Both the position numbers and the translations under genes were made by a program. From assembly GCA_000507305.1 (NCBI GenBank), contig DF239087.1, positions 1 through 64,000 of the forward strand: a DNA stretch of 64,000 nt, read 5' to 3'. Source of the DNA: Breviolum minutum Mf 1.05b.01. Taxonomy: Eukaryota; Sar; Dinophyceae; Suessiales; Symbiodiniaceae. Below are positions 1 to 9,706 of the stretch, in pieces. Under the pieces are notes generated by a model that saw only the letters and a program-made list of their open reading frames with translations, was not told where the DNA came from and did no database searches. Every line of letters begins with the position of its first letter. The stretch's first letter is position 1.

Positions 1-684
1 CTTTCCGTCCTTTTTATTCTTGACCACTCCTGTACCATTCGTGCCATAACTCTTGATGATCCAGTCCATGTAATTGCAAGTGGCTTCGTCAATCTTCGCA
101 AACTCGATCATGCGACGATAGGACAGTCCCAGTGCGACCACCTTATCCATCTTGCAAATCACCTTGCCCCAAGAAGTCAAATCATATCCTGTAGGAATTG
201 GGATACGAAGATTCAGACTCTTCATGGGATACATCTCGGACTGCTTGATGATCTGGAGTTGGGGATTACTTGCATCAGGCATAGACCCCTTGCTTGCAGG
301 TTTTCCAATATGAGTTGGAAACATCTGAGCGATACTGGATCCACCACATCCTGAGACTTTCTCCCAATCGGAAGTTCCAACTTCCTCGAGATCAAGGCGG
401 CGCTTTGCTGCCTCACTCATTCCACCAGTCATTGCCGGACTTGGATATCCCGAGGACGAGGGGGAATCTTCACTTGCAATCTCCTTCATCACTTCCATCA
501 CGGTCCTTGCAGTTTCAGCATAAGCCAAGCGCTCTGGATACTTGCGGTATCCTTCCATGAGAAGCTGGCTCTGACCATTCACCACAGCACGATGCAGTAA
601 CCCCACCGTCATGCTCACTTCCGAAGCATTCAAAGGCTCCTGCTCATACTTGTTCTCACCTTTCACACGCTGAGATTTGGACAT
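1..684 (-). CDS. Partial ORF downstream of the copia pol gene, truncated by window edge
   Basis: An uninterrupted minus-strand frame runs from an ATG at 684-682 to the window edge: 228 codons with no stop, so the C-terminus is missing. I do not recognise it with certainty. The N-terminal part is polar, with a Ser/Pro-rich linker (SPSSSGYPSPA). The C-terminal part has a short aromatic module around TSWGKVICKMDKVV and NYMDWIIKSYG. Such a W-G-K ... Y-x-x-W pattern vaguely recalls small domains seen in dinoflagellate retroelement proteins, but that is recollection, not proof. It lies on the same strand as the copia pol and 368 bases downstream of the RNase H stop. It may therefore be an extra 3' ORF of that element, or the start of another element or gene. 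No intron signals are needed to keep it open. Confidence 0.6.
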   Translation of the reverse strand, partial: MSKSQRVKGENKYEQEPLNASEVSMTVGLLHRAVVNGQSQLLMEGYRKYPERLAYAETARTVMEVMKEIASEDSPSSSGYPSPAMTGGMSEAAKRRLDLEEVGTSDWEKVSGCGGSSIAQMFPTHIGKPASKGSMPDASNPQLQIIKQSEMYPMKSLNLRIPIPTGYDLTSWGKVICKMDKVVALGLSYRRMIEFAKIDEATCNYMDWIIKSYGTNGTGVVKNKKDGK

Positions 685-1051
685 GGCTTGAAGTAGACTA
701 CCGGGCAGGAGTCACGACCAAATCCTTGTTTACAGCTGGATTTATTCGAGCTTGATCACTGGCTGATGTAAATTTCGACCAGTCACAAAAAAAAGGAAAT
801 ATTTTCCTTGGCAGTCAAACTATCTTGAAGCTTTGCTTGTTGAAGTAAAACCACGGAAATGACAACTAACTAATTTTCCTTCGATTTCGGAATTCCTTAA
901 TTCCTTGCTTATCACTAGTTCACAGTCTCCTACATCTATGGATACTGGGTACCTGTGTGACACACAAACTGCAATCGAAGTTACTTTTAAACTCAAAAAC
1001 GGGAAAAACTGTACGACAGAAGGTTATACTCCTATCTTACATGCATCTAAC
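685..1051. other. Spacer between copia RNase H and the left-edge ORF
   Basis: AT-rich sequence with no convincing ORF on either strand. I looked for a 3' long terminal repeat by comparing it by eye with the 7.8-8.2 kb region at the other end of the copia element and found no match. If the element has LTRs, the 3' one probably lies to the left of the window. Confidence 0.4.
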
Positions 1052-1760
1052 TCAGGAACCCTCTTCCCTACGGCTCTGTTGTTCTTTCTTTCCTGATTGG
1101 CTGCATATTGTGATTTCATAGGTCTTACCCTCGAGTATCTCAAAAAGTGGTTTTGTGTCACCTTTTAATTTTGTCAATGCGTCGGCACTCATACGAAGGT
1201 TATTTACCCAGAAGACCACAATGTTTTGGTTTGTGGTTGTTTCCTTGGCTATTGCATAGTCAATTTGCAATCTTCTTTCTAACGAAATAGCTTGACTACA
1301 ACAACTTCTAGTCACAGCATCATAGAAACCTCGACTATCTATGACAAGTGCGGCTGGAATCTTTGGCCGAAGATTTCTGAATTCCCTAGGCGATACACCA
1401 TCTAGTACTTCAGCTAACAACGCCTGGAACATCTCAATGCCGTCCAAACCGTTTTGCCCTGCCAGTGTTTCTGCTGCAACTGAAGATCTCACTGCTCTGC
1501 GCAGTTTCTTGCTCTGCCAATCTATTATCCAACACGCTGTACGGCGTCTCTCTAGGATATCAGGTTTGGCTAAACACAGAAGGTATCCACCTTGTGAATC
1601 CCCATTAGCTCTTGTTCCCCACCCCGCATCGGATATGGACACAATACGCCAGTCTGTTGTTGCTATGCCAGGAGGGAAAGTTAGACACACCTTGCGTTCC
1701 TTCATTTCTCTTATGGCTTTGTTAAACATCTGGACATGTGCTACTGTTCCTTTATCCTGA
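1052..1760 (-). CDS. Copia RNase H domain, separated from pol by a one-base frame break
   Basis: This frame continues the pol protein directly: the out-of-frame sequence upstream of the first Met (1729) reads on from the end of the pol ORF with no missing residues. RNase H signatures are present: SISDAGWG (first Asp), SSVAAETLA (Glu), ALVIDSRGFYDAV (second Asp), and the copia-typical ending RMSADALTKL (third Asp). The protein ends at 1052 in a Lys/Arg/Glu-rich tail. In an intact element it removes the RNA strand during reverse transcription. As it stands this copy cannot make a full polyprotein without correction of the break. Confidence 0.92.
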
Positions 1761-4700
1761 ATTCCCTTGAAGATACGATGCTAAGAAACTCTGATCAGGC
1801 CTAGTGCTATTTGCGACCCATGCTAACTGACCAGCACACGTTCTCATTATCGACGCATCCTTCAGGGGTGTTGAGGCAGTACCTAGGGGTTTTGTGGCAA
1901 CCGGCTCCAATGCGTCAATGTAGGCCTCTTGGCCAATCTCAATTGCTAACGTATTGGGATCTTGCCTAATCTCAATGCCAGTATACCTAATGGTGTAAGT
2001 GCGATAATCTCCGAATGGCAACTTCTTTTTGAGCTTATCTAACACACGATCCATTTCCTGTGTACCCCCACCTATGATGTCATCTACATGAACACCACAA
2101 ACACCTAGAAGTTCTTGATCTCGCCTAAGTATGTATAAGCAAGGATCCAGCTGAGACACCTGCATACCTACTTCTGCCAACTCCCTTGAGAGACGCAGAA
2201 ACCAAGCACGAGGAGCTTCAGCAAGGCCGTACGCAGCCTTTTCTAGGCGAAACAAATCCTCATCGGTAAGGCTCATCCAACTTTTGATTTCTCTTGGGGA
2301 TGGGTCTCCTGACAAAAAGGCAGTTTTGATATCAGCTCCCCAAATTTTCCAAAGTTTTGAAGCACATATCGATAAAATCAAATGTTTCGTTTCTTTCCGC
2401 AGTGTAGGACTATCTGTGGCTATGGCTCCTAGTTCCGGGTCCTGCCAACCCACTAGTACAAGCCTAGCTTTTGGTGTTTTATCTCTGTTATCAGGATCAC
2501 TAGATTTCTTCCAGGTTAAAACCCATCTAGCCCTGATTATTCTGGCAGGGTCTATTCCTCTAGCCTTACACAACGACGTAACTTTGTTGTCTATCCAGCT
2601 CTGCCATTCCTTTTGCATAGCCTTTTCAAACAACTTTTTATCGTCATCGGAAAGTTTTCGGAAAGACACTTCGACACGACGTTGCTTACTCTTTGGGGGT
2701 ACTTCAAAACACTCTTCCAACACTCCCCAGAGAAACATTGGGTTATCAGTAACATCGTTGGCTGTGACATTCAGGGACACTTCCAACACCTGTTCTGACC
2801 TTAATTTATGTTTCTTACCAAAGATGTGCGACACTTGAAGCTCATCATCTTCTGGTATGGGTACATCAATACCTGACATTGGTTCATCAGGAGGTTCGGG
2901 TTGTTCTAAGTTATCCATTGCTACGTCGGTCTCTTCACTATTGTCTTGGGGATTCTGATTTGCTGCTGGAGTTTCTACCATTGGGTTATCTAACAACTCC
3001 GGCTCTTCTTCCTCTTCTGGCGTTGTGGGCAGATATTCCTCATCTGGCGGAATTTCTCTTTCTTCTACATCACTACTGACAACAACTCTACGTCTCTTCT
3101 CTTCTCTCGGATTCTCTTCTCTATCGTCGTGAACACCAGTAGAAGTATTTTGATGCAAATCCCCAAACAAATCATCTATGCCTATCACTTGGGGTGCAGG
3201 GCCCTCATGTAACGGACCTCTTGGGGGCATACCGGCTGATTTTGCCTTCCAGTAGTCGTCACTTCGATAGAATCTCCTACGAACTTTTCTGGGTCCGCCC
3301 TCCGTGTGAGGATCCGGGGCATTGGGCTCTTCTTGCACGTCCTCGCTTACTTCGAAGTCTGCTTCTTCAGGGACATCAGGGACTAAATCAACAAATTGAC
3401 CAAACTGACCACGTTTGCTAGACAATTGATCTTCAGCTCTTTCGATGTCGCTGGAAACACGACCCTCGGACAGTTCACGGGATAATTTCTTGAAAAGCAT
3501 CTCGTCTTCAGGCAATGGTCTTAACCCTTCAGGTGAGCAACGATAAAGGAAACCATTATACGAAACCCACACTAGCCTAGGCACAGGACCATCAGATTCA
3601 CTTTCAGTTCCAATTATTCTTCCCAGTCCTATCCAAACTCCCCGCCTAGTTTGAAGCATACCCTTGCCCTGTCTCCTAAACATGTAGACGAGTTGACCGG
3701 CAACATATGGTCCACGAATTGGACGTGACCTGCTGGCTATTGCTCTTCTCCAAATATCTTTTGAATGCTCTTCAAGAAATGCCTTGGCTGCTTCTTCACG
3801 AAGCAGGACACTGCTTGCAAAATTTGGATCTCCCAACACTTGTGACTGCACAGCTGGGTTGACTTGCTGATCCATGTCGGCCAGCGATCCGGCATGTCGG
3901 GGTTCCCTTCCTAGAAACCATTGTGAAGGGGAGAATCCACACTTTCTCAATTGATCATTCCGGACACTACAGCAGATCTCTATGACTTCACTAGGACTTC
4001 TATCGCTAGTCTTGTAAATTCTGCGAGCCATATTTCGAAGAACCCTATTGGCTACTTCTACTTGTCCTAATTGGTGATGGGCTTCGGCTGCAGCATGTAA
4101 AAGACGAACATCGTGATGCCTAAGGTAAGTCTGGAAATCTACTGAAATGTTTCTGTGATCGGGATCCATATATATGATTTTTGGAATACCATATGGACGA
4201 CCCCAGGCTTGATGGAAAGCTTTTGATAAGCCGTTTGGACCAGGCTGAACGACAACCTGCTGGCAGAACCCAGTTCCGATGTCAACACACGTCAAACAAT
4301 TGCAAACAATTTCTTCAACTTTTCCATTCTGGTCTTCTTTCTTAAGTTCTACTTGGACGTAGTCGACACCGACTATCTGGTTGGGTTGTTCGGCATGTGG
4401 CATAGCGGCTTTTCTCCATGATGGAGGGTACTTAACTTCATCACACACTGGGCACTTAAACTTTTGAATAGCTTCAACGATGGCTTCAGACGAATGGCAA
4501 CGTCTAGCTAATCTCATCATTTGTTCCTTAGATGAATGTCCAGTGTTTACATGAAGTTTTCTCACTAACGCCTGAGCCTTATTTTTCTCTTGGGTGCTAA
4601 CACTAACATCGCCCTCCGCCTCTGGAGCGGGATCAGCTAAGGCATCTTCGATTTCTTCTAATTCTTCTTCTCCTAGAATTTCTTCAATTCTTTTGTTTGT

Positions 4701-5558
4701 GGTTCTGGTGTCTACTGCTTGACCCATTAAGTCTATCATCACACGACAGAACTTTCTAGGATAGTTTTCAGCCCAGCTTGTCATGTTTACACCCTTGTAA
4801 CTACCCTCCAAATGTTCATGGTTGTGTCTTCCATCACATCGGCACCTTACAAGTCCTGCAGCTAGTGACTGCTGCGTAGTAACAATTTTGGTGGGCTTTA
4901 GGATGGGACACTTGGAACGAGGAGAACGCAAACCGAGTGCGCACTGATCCACACGCACTTCCCATGCATTGCGAAGGTTTACTTCCTTCCAGGCTAACGA
5001 ACTCAAGGGATTTTCACAGTGTGCTTCCCCGCCTAGTTCAACTTGTAAATTCCATGCTTCTGATACATTGCTGAGGTATCTCCTAGCTAATCCTCTTTGA
5101 CGAATTATTTCTTCTCGGGTGGAATCACTACGGGACATGTTGAGGTTAGACCATGGACCCCAGTATGTGCATGGGAAGCTGAACCACACGTGACGTGGTC
5201 GGGACAAAGCTATCAGCAGCAACAAGTTCCGACGATCCTGCACTTTTGTGAAATCCTGTCCGTGATCTAGTCCTAGCTTTATGCTTCCATCTTGATTTAC
5301 TTCTTCATGAACACGTGACAAATTCCCTTTTCCTGCAAACACTTCTATTAATCCTACAGGTTTATCCAGTTTTGGGGCTTGAACTCCTAACCATTCCTTC
5401 AACTGCTTTCTTACCCCTCTTCGGTCAGACTGTATTCTGGATAAAACTAAACGACTTGTCACGCTTCTTATTGACTGGATGTTTTTCCTAAGTCTCACTT
5501 GGGTGACCTCAGGAACTGGATTTTGTCTTGAGGCATCTATCCAATCCGTCATCTTCAT
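1752..5558 (-). CDS. Copia pol: methyltransferase-like domain, integrase, reverse transcriptase
   Basis: 1268 codons, ATG at 5558. Residues 71-190 look like a Rossmann methyltransferase fold: IEVFAGKGNLS recalls SAM motif I of C5 methyltransferases, SFPCTYWGPWS (Cys130) recalls the PCQ motif IV, and HCENPLSS recalls the ENV motif VI. The PC surroundings are altered, so activity is doubtful. The integrase follows: a zinc-binding part (H336, H341, C369, C372), then a catalytic triad at D399 (IVGVDY), D465 (IIYMDPDHRN) and E501, i.e. DD35E spacing. An acidic linker leads to the reverse transcriptase, with ADIKTAFLSG near residue 1075 and HVDDIIGG (the YVDD box) near 1158. The ORF stops at 1752, just after a GGGAATTC where one extra base would explain the loss of frame into RNase H. 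Confidence 0.95.
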   Translation of the reverse strand: MKMTDWIDASRQNPVPEVTQVRLRKNIQSIRSVTSRLVLSRIQSDRRGVRKQLKEWLGVQAPKLDKPVGLIEVFAGKGNLSRVHEEVNQDGSIKLGLDHGQDFTKVQDRRNLLLLIALSRPRHVWFSFPCTYWGPWSNLNMSRSDSTREEIIRQRGLARRYLSNVSEAWNLQVELGGEAHCENPLSSLAWKEVNLRNAWEVRVDQCALGLRSPRSKCPILKPTKIVTTQQSLAAGLVRCRCDGRHNHEHLEGSYKGVNMTSWAENYPRKFCRVMIDLMGQAVDTRTTNKRIEEILGEEELEEIEDALADPAPEAEGDVSVSTQEKNKAQALVRKLHVNTGHSSKEQMMRLARRCHSSEAIVEAIQKFKCPVCDEVKYPPSWRKAAMPHAEQPNQIVGVDYVQVELKKEDQNGKVEEIVCNCLTCVDIGTGFCQQVVVQPGPNGLSKAFHQAWGRPYGIPKIIYMDPDHRNISVDFQTYLRHHDVRLLHAAAEAHHQLGQVEVANRVLRNMARRIYKTSDRSPSEVIEICCSVRNDQLRKCGFSPSQWFLGREPRHAGSLADMDQQVNPAVQSQVLGDPNFASSVLLREEAAKAFLEEHSKDIWRRAIASRSRPIRGPYVAGQLVYMFRRQGKGMLQTRRGVWIGLGRIIGTESESDGPVPRLVWVSYNGFLYRCSPEGLRPLPEDEMLFKKLSRELSEGRVSSDIERAEDQLSSKRGQFGQFVDLVPDVPEEADFEVSEDVQEEPNAPDPHTEGGPRKVRRRFYRSDDYWKAKSAGMPPRGPLHEGPAPQVIGIDDLFGDLHQNTSTGVHDDREENPREEKRRRVVVSSDVEEREIPPDEEYLPTTPEEEEEPELLDNPMVETPAANQNPQDNSEETDVAMDNLEQPEPPDEPMSGIDVPIPEDDELQVSHIFGKKHKLRSEQVLEVSLNVTANDVTDNPMFLWGVLEECFEVPPKSKQRRVEVSFRKLSDDDKKLFEKAMQKEWQSWIDNKVTSLCKARGIDPARIIRARWVLTWKKSSDPDNRDKTPKARLVLVGWQDPELGAIATDSPTLRKETKHLILSICASKLWKIWGADIKTAFLSGDPSPREIKSWMSLTDEDLFRLEKAAYGLAEAPRAWFLRLSRELAEVGMQVSQLDPCLYILRRDQELLGVCGVHVDDIIGGGTQEMDRVLDKLKKKLPFGDYRTYTIRYTGIEIRQDPNTLAIEIGQEAYIDALEPVATKPLGTASTPLKDASIMRTCAGQLAWVANSTRPDQSFLASYLQGNSG

Positions 5559-7596
5559 AAAGCGCTTCTACTGACAGATCGTTATCTTGAAAACCAATCT
5601 CATCGCTACTATCCGTGTTAGGACTTCTACAACAAAAACACTGGTCTTCGCATGGTTCAGGTATGTGACTAGGATCTTCGGGGTCGCTTGGGAATGGTGC
5701 AATATACACAAAAATGGCAACCTTCATGGGTGCTACCTGACGACGATCTTCCGATGGTGGTCTCATCCTCCAAGGGTGAACACAGAAGTCTCCGTCCGTA
5801 CCCAATGTGGCTATAGAACCCTCATAGGCTACCCTGGTTGAATCGGCTGGTACCCTTTCTTTCTTGGGGCTATAAGCCACTGCTCCATAAATGATTTGCT
5901 TCCCCTTTTCCCCAAAGATTTTTGTTAAGGAGTCTCTATGTGTTTCTAGGTCTATGATTGCATTCTTGGTGTTCTTGACTATTGTTTGGAATGCTTTCCT
6001 ACGATCACATAAGGTTATCTTAACTGCCTTACTACCTTTGGTTTTCAAACACGAACTGTCCTCTGGCACTTCGGCTGTAGCTTCCGGCAACGTCGATGAA
6101 CTGGCCACCCCTTGTACCGAAAGCTCACTCGTATTGGGCTCATTCTCATCTTCACATGCGTTCAGTTGTAACTCTTCCGGCAACTCGCAGATTGGCAGTA
6201 ACAAGTGACCGTTCGATGCTTGTCTCAAGGGAACGCCATTCATTCCGTGTTTCACTGACGTCACCGAGTGATTTGACAAGTCAATCACGGCCCCCATACT
6301 TTCCAAAACCCGACGAGATAGCAGAAAGGGAGTCTGTCCAGGAATCACGTATGTGGTGATATGTCCATACAAAGATCCCAGCTTGCACGTCCAACGAAGT
6401 CCTAGTGTCGTCACTTCCGTAACTCCGTTGAAGCCCTTCAACTCAACTGGTGGAAGAGCAACTGGTACTGGTTTTGGATGTCCACATTGCTCCATGAACT
6501 CTGACAATGTATCAGCTGTAACTTGACCGACCACTGATGTCGTACAACCTGTATCCAAAATTGCGTGACCCACTGGTACTGAAGCCAAGAACACTTCATC
6601 GTCAAAAGACTGATCCTCCATGACGACATAGTTGAACTCCGTGATGAGTCCTGACTGTGCCATGTGAGCTTCTTCCTTCTTTGGTCCATTCTTCATGAAC
6701 TTTCCAGTTCCTCGACCACGTGGTTGGTCCCGACGATCAGGCTTGAATGGTTTGGGAGTCATCTGTTGACTTCCAGACGATTGATTCACACCCGACTGAT
6801 CAGGTGGCATGGCCACTACTGGGAAGTAGCTTGATGGACCCACTCGGGATTTCTTGATCTCTTTCACCTTCTTTTTGCTGTCTTTGTATGTCCTGAAGCT
6901 CTTCTTGAACTCTTTCTTCGCCTTTTTCTGTATCTCATAGATTTCTGCCAACTCTTCTTCTATGCTGTTTTCACTTTCGTCGGACTTTTCCCCAGCGAAA
7001 ACCTCTGGTTGTTCGTCCTCTGTGTCAGTCATAGGATCACCAATCGAAGAACTGCCATCGTCTTGCTCTTGGGCGACAAAGGCATCTCTTCGGTGTGGTT
7101 TCAACTGAACACGTTGTCTCTTGTCATCAAATCTGTTGTTGTCATCAATGTCAGAAGCTCGCATCAACCGTTCCACATCCAGAAATCGCGATGACCCTCC
7201 GGTTGACCTGATGATCATTGCACGTTGATCCTTCCCCAATCCAAACTTCCGCATGAACAAATGCCCAAGTACCGATTGTGGAAAGATGGGTTTGGGCTTT
7301 CGGTGTGACGGTTCCAAAGTACCCAAAACTCTCTGCATCTCCAACAATGAACGTTCTTGATCGGCTTTCCATGTCCCTGCGGTTTGACGTTTGGATCCCT
7401 TCGATGATGGTTTTTCCGAAGGTGTCCTCGAACTGTGTCTCGGGGTCAGTGGGGGATCAAATGGACCTTCTGGTTCGACACGTGGACCTTGTGGTGGTTG
7501 GTCCTCAGCTTCATCACCTCCATCCGTCTTGTCTGCCTCCTCTTCTCCCTTCTCTTCAGAAGAATCTTCCAGTGAGCTAGCCACTGGAGTGGCAGG
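5509..7596 (-). CDS. Copia gag C-terminal part and aspartic protease
   Basis: Open frame from the N gap to a TGA at 5509. It starts with an acidic, low-complexity linker, then a basic and coiled segment rich in Lys (AKKEFKKSFRTYKDSKKK) and an Arg/Gly-rich patch (DRRDQPRGRGTGKF) likely to bind RNA. Next comes a retropepsin-like protease with the catalytic triplet in AILDTGCTTSVVG (bases about 6530-6567), which would cut the polyprotein. Downstream there is a linker to pol. The frame ends 50 bases inside the pol ORF, and pol is read in the +1 frame relative to gag. Either a programmed frameshift or a one-base mutation in the CAAAATCC stretch near 5520 would join them. In related elements gag and pol are often one ORF, so I lean to mutation. 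Confidence 0.9.
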   Translation of the reverse strand, partial: PATPVASSLEDSSEEKGEEEADKTDGGDEAEDQPPQGPRVEPEGPFDPPLTPRHSSRTPSEKPSSKGSKRQTAGTWKADQERSLLEMQRVLGTLEPSHRKPKPIFPQSVLGHLFMRKFGLGKDQRAMIIRSTGGSSRFLDVERLMRASDIDDNNRFDDKRQRVQLKPHRRDAFVAQEQDDGSSSIGDPMTDTEDEQPEVFAGEKSDESENSIEEELAEIYEIQKKAKKEFKKSFRTYKDSKKKVKEIKKSRVGPSSYFPVVAMPPDQSGVNQSSGSQQMTPKPFKPDRRDQPRGRGTGKFMKNGPKKEEAHMAQSGLITEFNYVVMEDQSFDDEVFLASVPVGHAILDTGCTTSVVGQVTADTLSEFMEQCGHPKPVPVALPPVELKGFNGVTEVTTLGLRWTCKLGSLYGHITTYVIPGQTPFLLSRRVLESMGAVIDLSNHSVTSVKHGMNGVPLRQASNGHLLLPICELPEELQLNACEDENEPNTSELSVQGVASSSTLPEATAEVPEDSSCLKTKGSKAVKITLCDRRKAFQTIVKNTKNAIIDLETHRDSLTKIFGEKGKQIIYGAVAYSPKKERVPADSTRVAYEGSIATLGTDGDFCVHPWRMRPPSEDRRQVAPMKVAIFVYIAPFPSDPEDPSHIPEPCEDQCFCCRSPNTDSSDEIGFQDNDLSVEALYEDDGLDRCLKTKSSS

Positions 7597-7600
7597 NNNN
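7597..7600. other. Assembly gap (nnnn) inside copia gag
   Basis: Four ambiguous bases sit exactly where the gag frame changes. The gag protein around it is short for a copia capsid: about 62 residues before the gap, then directly an acidic Ser-rich linker. This suggests the gap hides missing sequence rather than four bases. Confidence 0.8.
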
Positions 7601-7787
7601 AGACTGACAAGTGCTCCGTGCATCGCCAAGCCTCTCCTGTGAGACGGCTCAAAAGCTTCGGCCCAGCTAGATGTTGACTTTTGTCCTCTAATGCAGCTAC
7701 ACTCAAGATAACCTTCCTCCGGAACTCTCTGTAGTTGCCAGGACGTCCGTCAAAAGCCAAGTCTCGAAACGGATCTTTTGATTCCAT
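7601..7787 (-). CDS. Copia gag, N-terminal fragment before the sequence gap
   Basis: The likely start is the ATG at 7787, giving MESKDPFRDLAFDG. The frame is open further upstream, but that stretch (hydrophobic, Cys-rich) looks like leader. The fragment continues FRRKVILSVAALEDK and ends in TEHLSV at the N gap. It resembles the N-terminal capsid part of dinoflagellate copia gag proteins as I remember them. After the four Ns the coding continues in another frame. The simplest explanation is that the Ns stand for a longer unsequenced piece of gag, so the apparent frameshift is an assembly artefact. Confidence 0.75.
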
Positions 7788-9706
7788 GTTGCAAAAGAAA
7801 TTGCAAATGACAACCGCGACCTGTGCCAACAAAAACTGGCACCACAGATATGCCCCCACGGGCCAATGTAAAACCTCGGGTGCAGTGAAGCACCTCCTCA
7901 GTTCACAAAGGGCTGGAGCGAACTAGCTCCGCTACCATATCAAACCGGAAATGGTCACAAGGGATGATAGCACAAGCGTGCCACACTTTTCCACTCGCAC
8001 ACCAACCGTATAGCCCAAGGCGAATTGCCCTAGGCTCAAGGGCCCTTTGGTCCATAAATGATAGCAGCCACATATGCATATGAATCAATGACACTTGAAG
8101 AGTGGAAGACTGAATGCAACACATGTTGGATTTAACAATATATATATATATTGTATAGTGTGATACATTGTATAGGTACTATCTAGACAAAAAATTTCCA
8201 AAAATTGCTACCGAGCTCCAAAAATTCCATCATAGATTTGTGGCGACATTTGAGGGCTTTTTGTGCCTCTACCTACCCTTACCTTTTTTGTGCCAAGGTG
8301 ATGTGACCACTTTGTATCTTACTCAAACAACAGTCACGCAGTTGTCATCCTACCATGTTTGATCTGAATAAGTAGAATATTCTCAAGTGAGTCATGCCAT
8401 CAAAAAAAAATGGAGACCACTTGTAGTCATAGTGATATATCCACATTTATCCACATATCTCAGCCCAAAGAATCAAAGATATCAAACATGCCCTCCCGCA
8501 GAAAAACCAAGCACCTTTTTGTCACTGGGGTTGGAAGATGAGTTGTCTTGTGGGAAGGCTGGCAGGTGCTAACGCAGGCCCTCAGGCCGACATCTGCTCC
8601 TTCAACCCCCTCCCGTCATACAGTGTGTCCTTCTTGTCTTTTCCCTGTGAAAAAAAAACACAACGGCGGGGCCCTTTGTTGGCAAAGGCGCGGGTTCCTA
8701 CAAGACATATGTCCAAGTCGTGAACAGTATATATATATATATAGTTCATAATCAAAAACCTTCAATTTTTAGATTTGAAGGGATTACTGATACTGTACTG
8801 TTTGGCACTCTTAGCAAACTTGTCACGACTTGATTTGAGGCTAAACCGCCAAAGGTATCAAACTGCTAGGATCTTCATGAGAAAATCTCATCCCAAGTCG
8901 TGTGAAATTGCATTTGTTGGGTGCATACAAAGACACCATCAAATATAATCATATGTATCTATCTATATTTCTATACTAAAAATATATATATATATCAAAT
9001 ATACAGTAATATGTAATTATATGCAATTACATATGTATACACCAAAATGTACATCAACAAATCCGCATGGCGTCATGATCAGAATTCAAAACCCAACTGG
9101 TTGACTAAATATGGACCAACAAAAACAAACCAGTAAGGTAGTTCCAAAAAAAAAACGTTCAGGACTCTCGGTTCTAGAGATGACATCCAAAATCTGTTGT
9201 GAAGTTGTACAATACACAGTCACAAGGGCTCACATTGATGTCGTTATTACAAGTCTAAACCTCAAAAGTTTCTATGGTAATCAGAAACTAACCTGGTTCA
9301 CGTCTCGTGTTATGTGAAAAAATGTATGGGAAACTGAACACCTAGGGACCTAGAGTCATATCATTTGATCAAGTCTGGGAAGTTTGGTACCTTAATTCGG
9401 GGAAAACCGTGGATTGAATTTTGTTCGTCGTTTTGTGGAAACTACATCCTTCCAACGTCTTCTGAATCATAGTAAGTCACCATAATTTGTTTCTTGGGTG
9501 TGGTTGGTCATCCCAAAACGAGATCCAAACTAACGTGCAACTTTCCAACATAGATCCTGAAACATACAAGTACTGTTGGAAAACAATGAGCAAATACTAT
9601 CACAAATCCTGAAACTAGTTGGAAAACTAAAAATCTCAATAAACACATGGTCAAATGGATTTGTAAAGCAAAGGTTACCCCTTTTTGGTTTGGAAAGCAG
9701 CAATTT
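7788..9706. other. Copia 5' leader, then AT-rich spacer
   Basis: 7788-8125 is probably the untranslated leader (perhaps with part of the 5' LTR) of the minus-strand copia element; short ORFs here are not convincing. From 8126 to 9706 I see AT-rich sequence with (TA)n runs at 8142-8153, 8729-8741 and 8984-8994 and no supported gene. The moderately GC-rich patch at 8540-8710 is open in two plus-strand frames but has no recognisable protein. Confidence 0.5.

Larger units (their letters stand above)
1052..7787 (-). mobile_element. Ty1/copia-type LTR retrotransposon, coding part
   Basis: Read on the minus strand the order is gag, aspartic protease, methyltransferase-like domain, integrase, reverse transcriptase, RNase H. 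Integrase before reverse transcriptase is the Ty1/copia order. Most of the coding sequence is open, so the copy is fairly young. It carries a four-N gap in gag (7597-7600), a frame change between protease and the rest of pol (5509-5558) and a one-base frame break before RNase H (near 1760). No LTR pair could be found by eye. The 5' leader contains TGGTGCCAG (minus strand, around 7831-7839), which starts with TGG as primer-binding sites do, but its tRNA is unidentified. The minus-strand ORF at 1-684 may also belong to the element. Confidence 0.93.

Noticed and set aside
690..8360. LTR pair of the copia element
   Set aside because: No matching direct repeats found by eye between 690-1050 and 7790-8360; a dot plot with more flanking sequence is needed.
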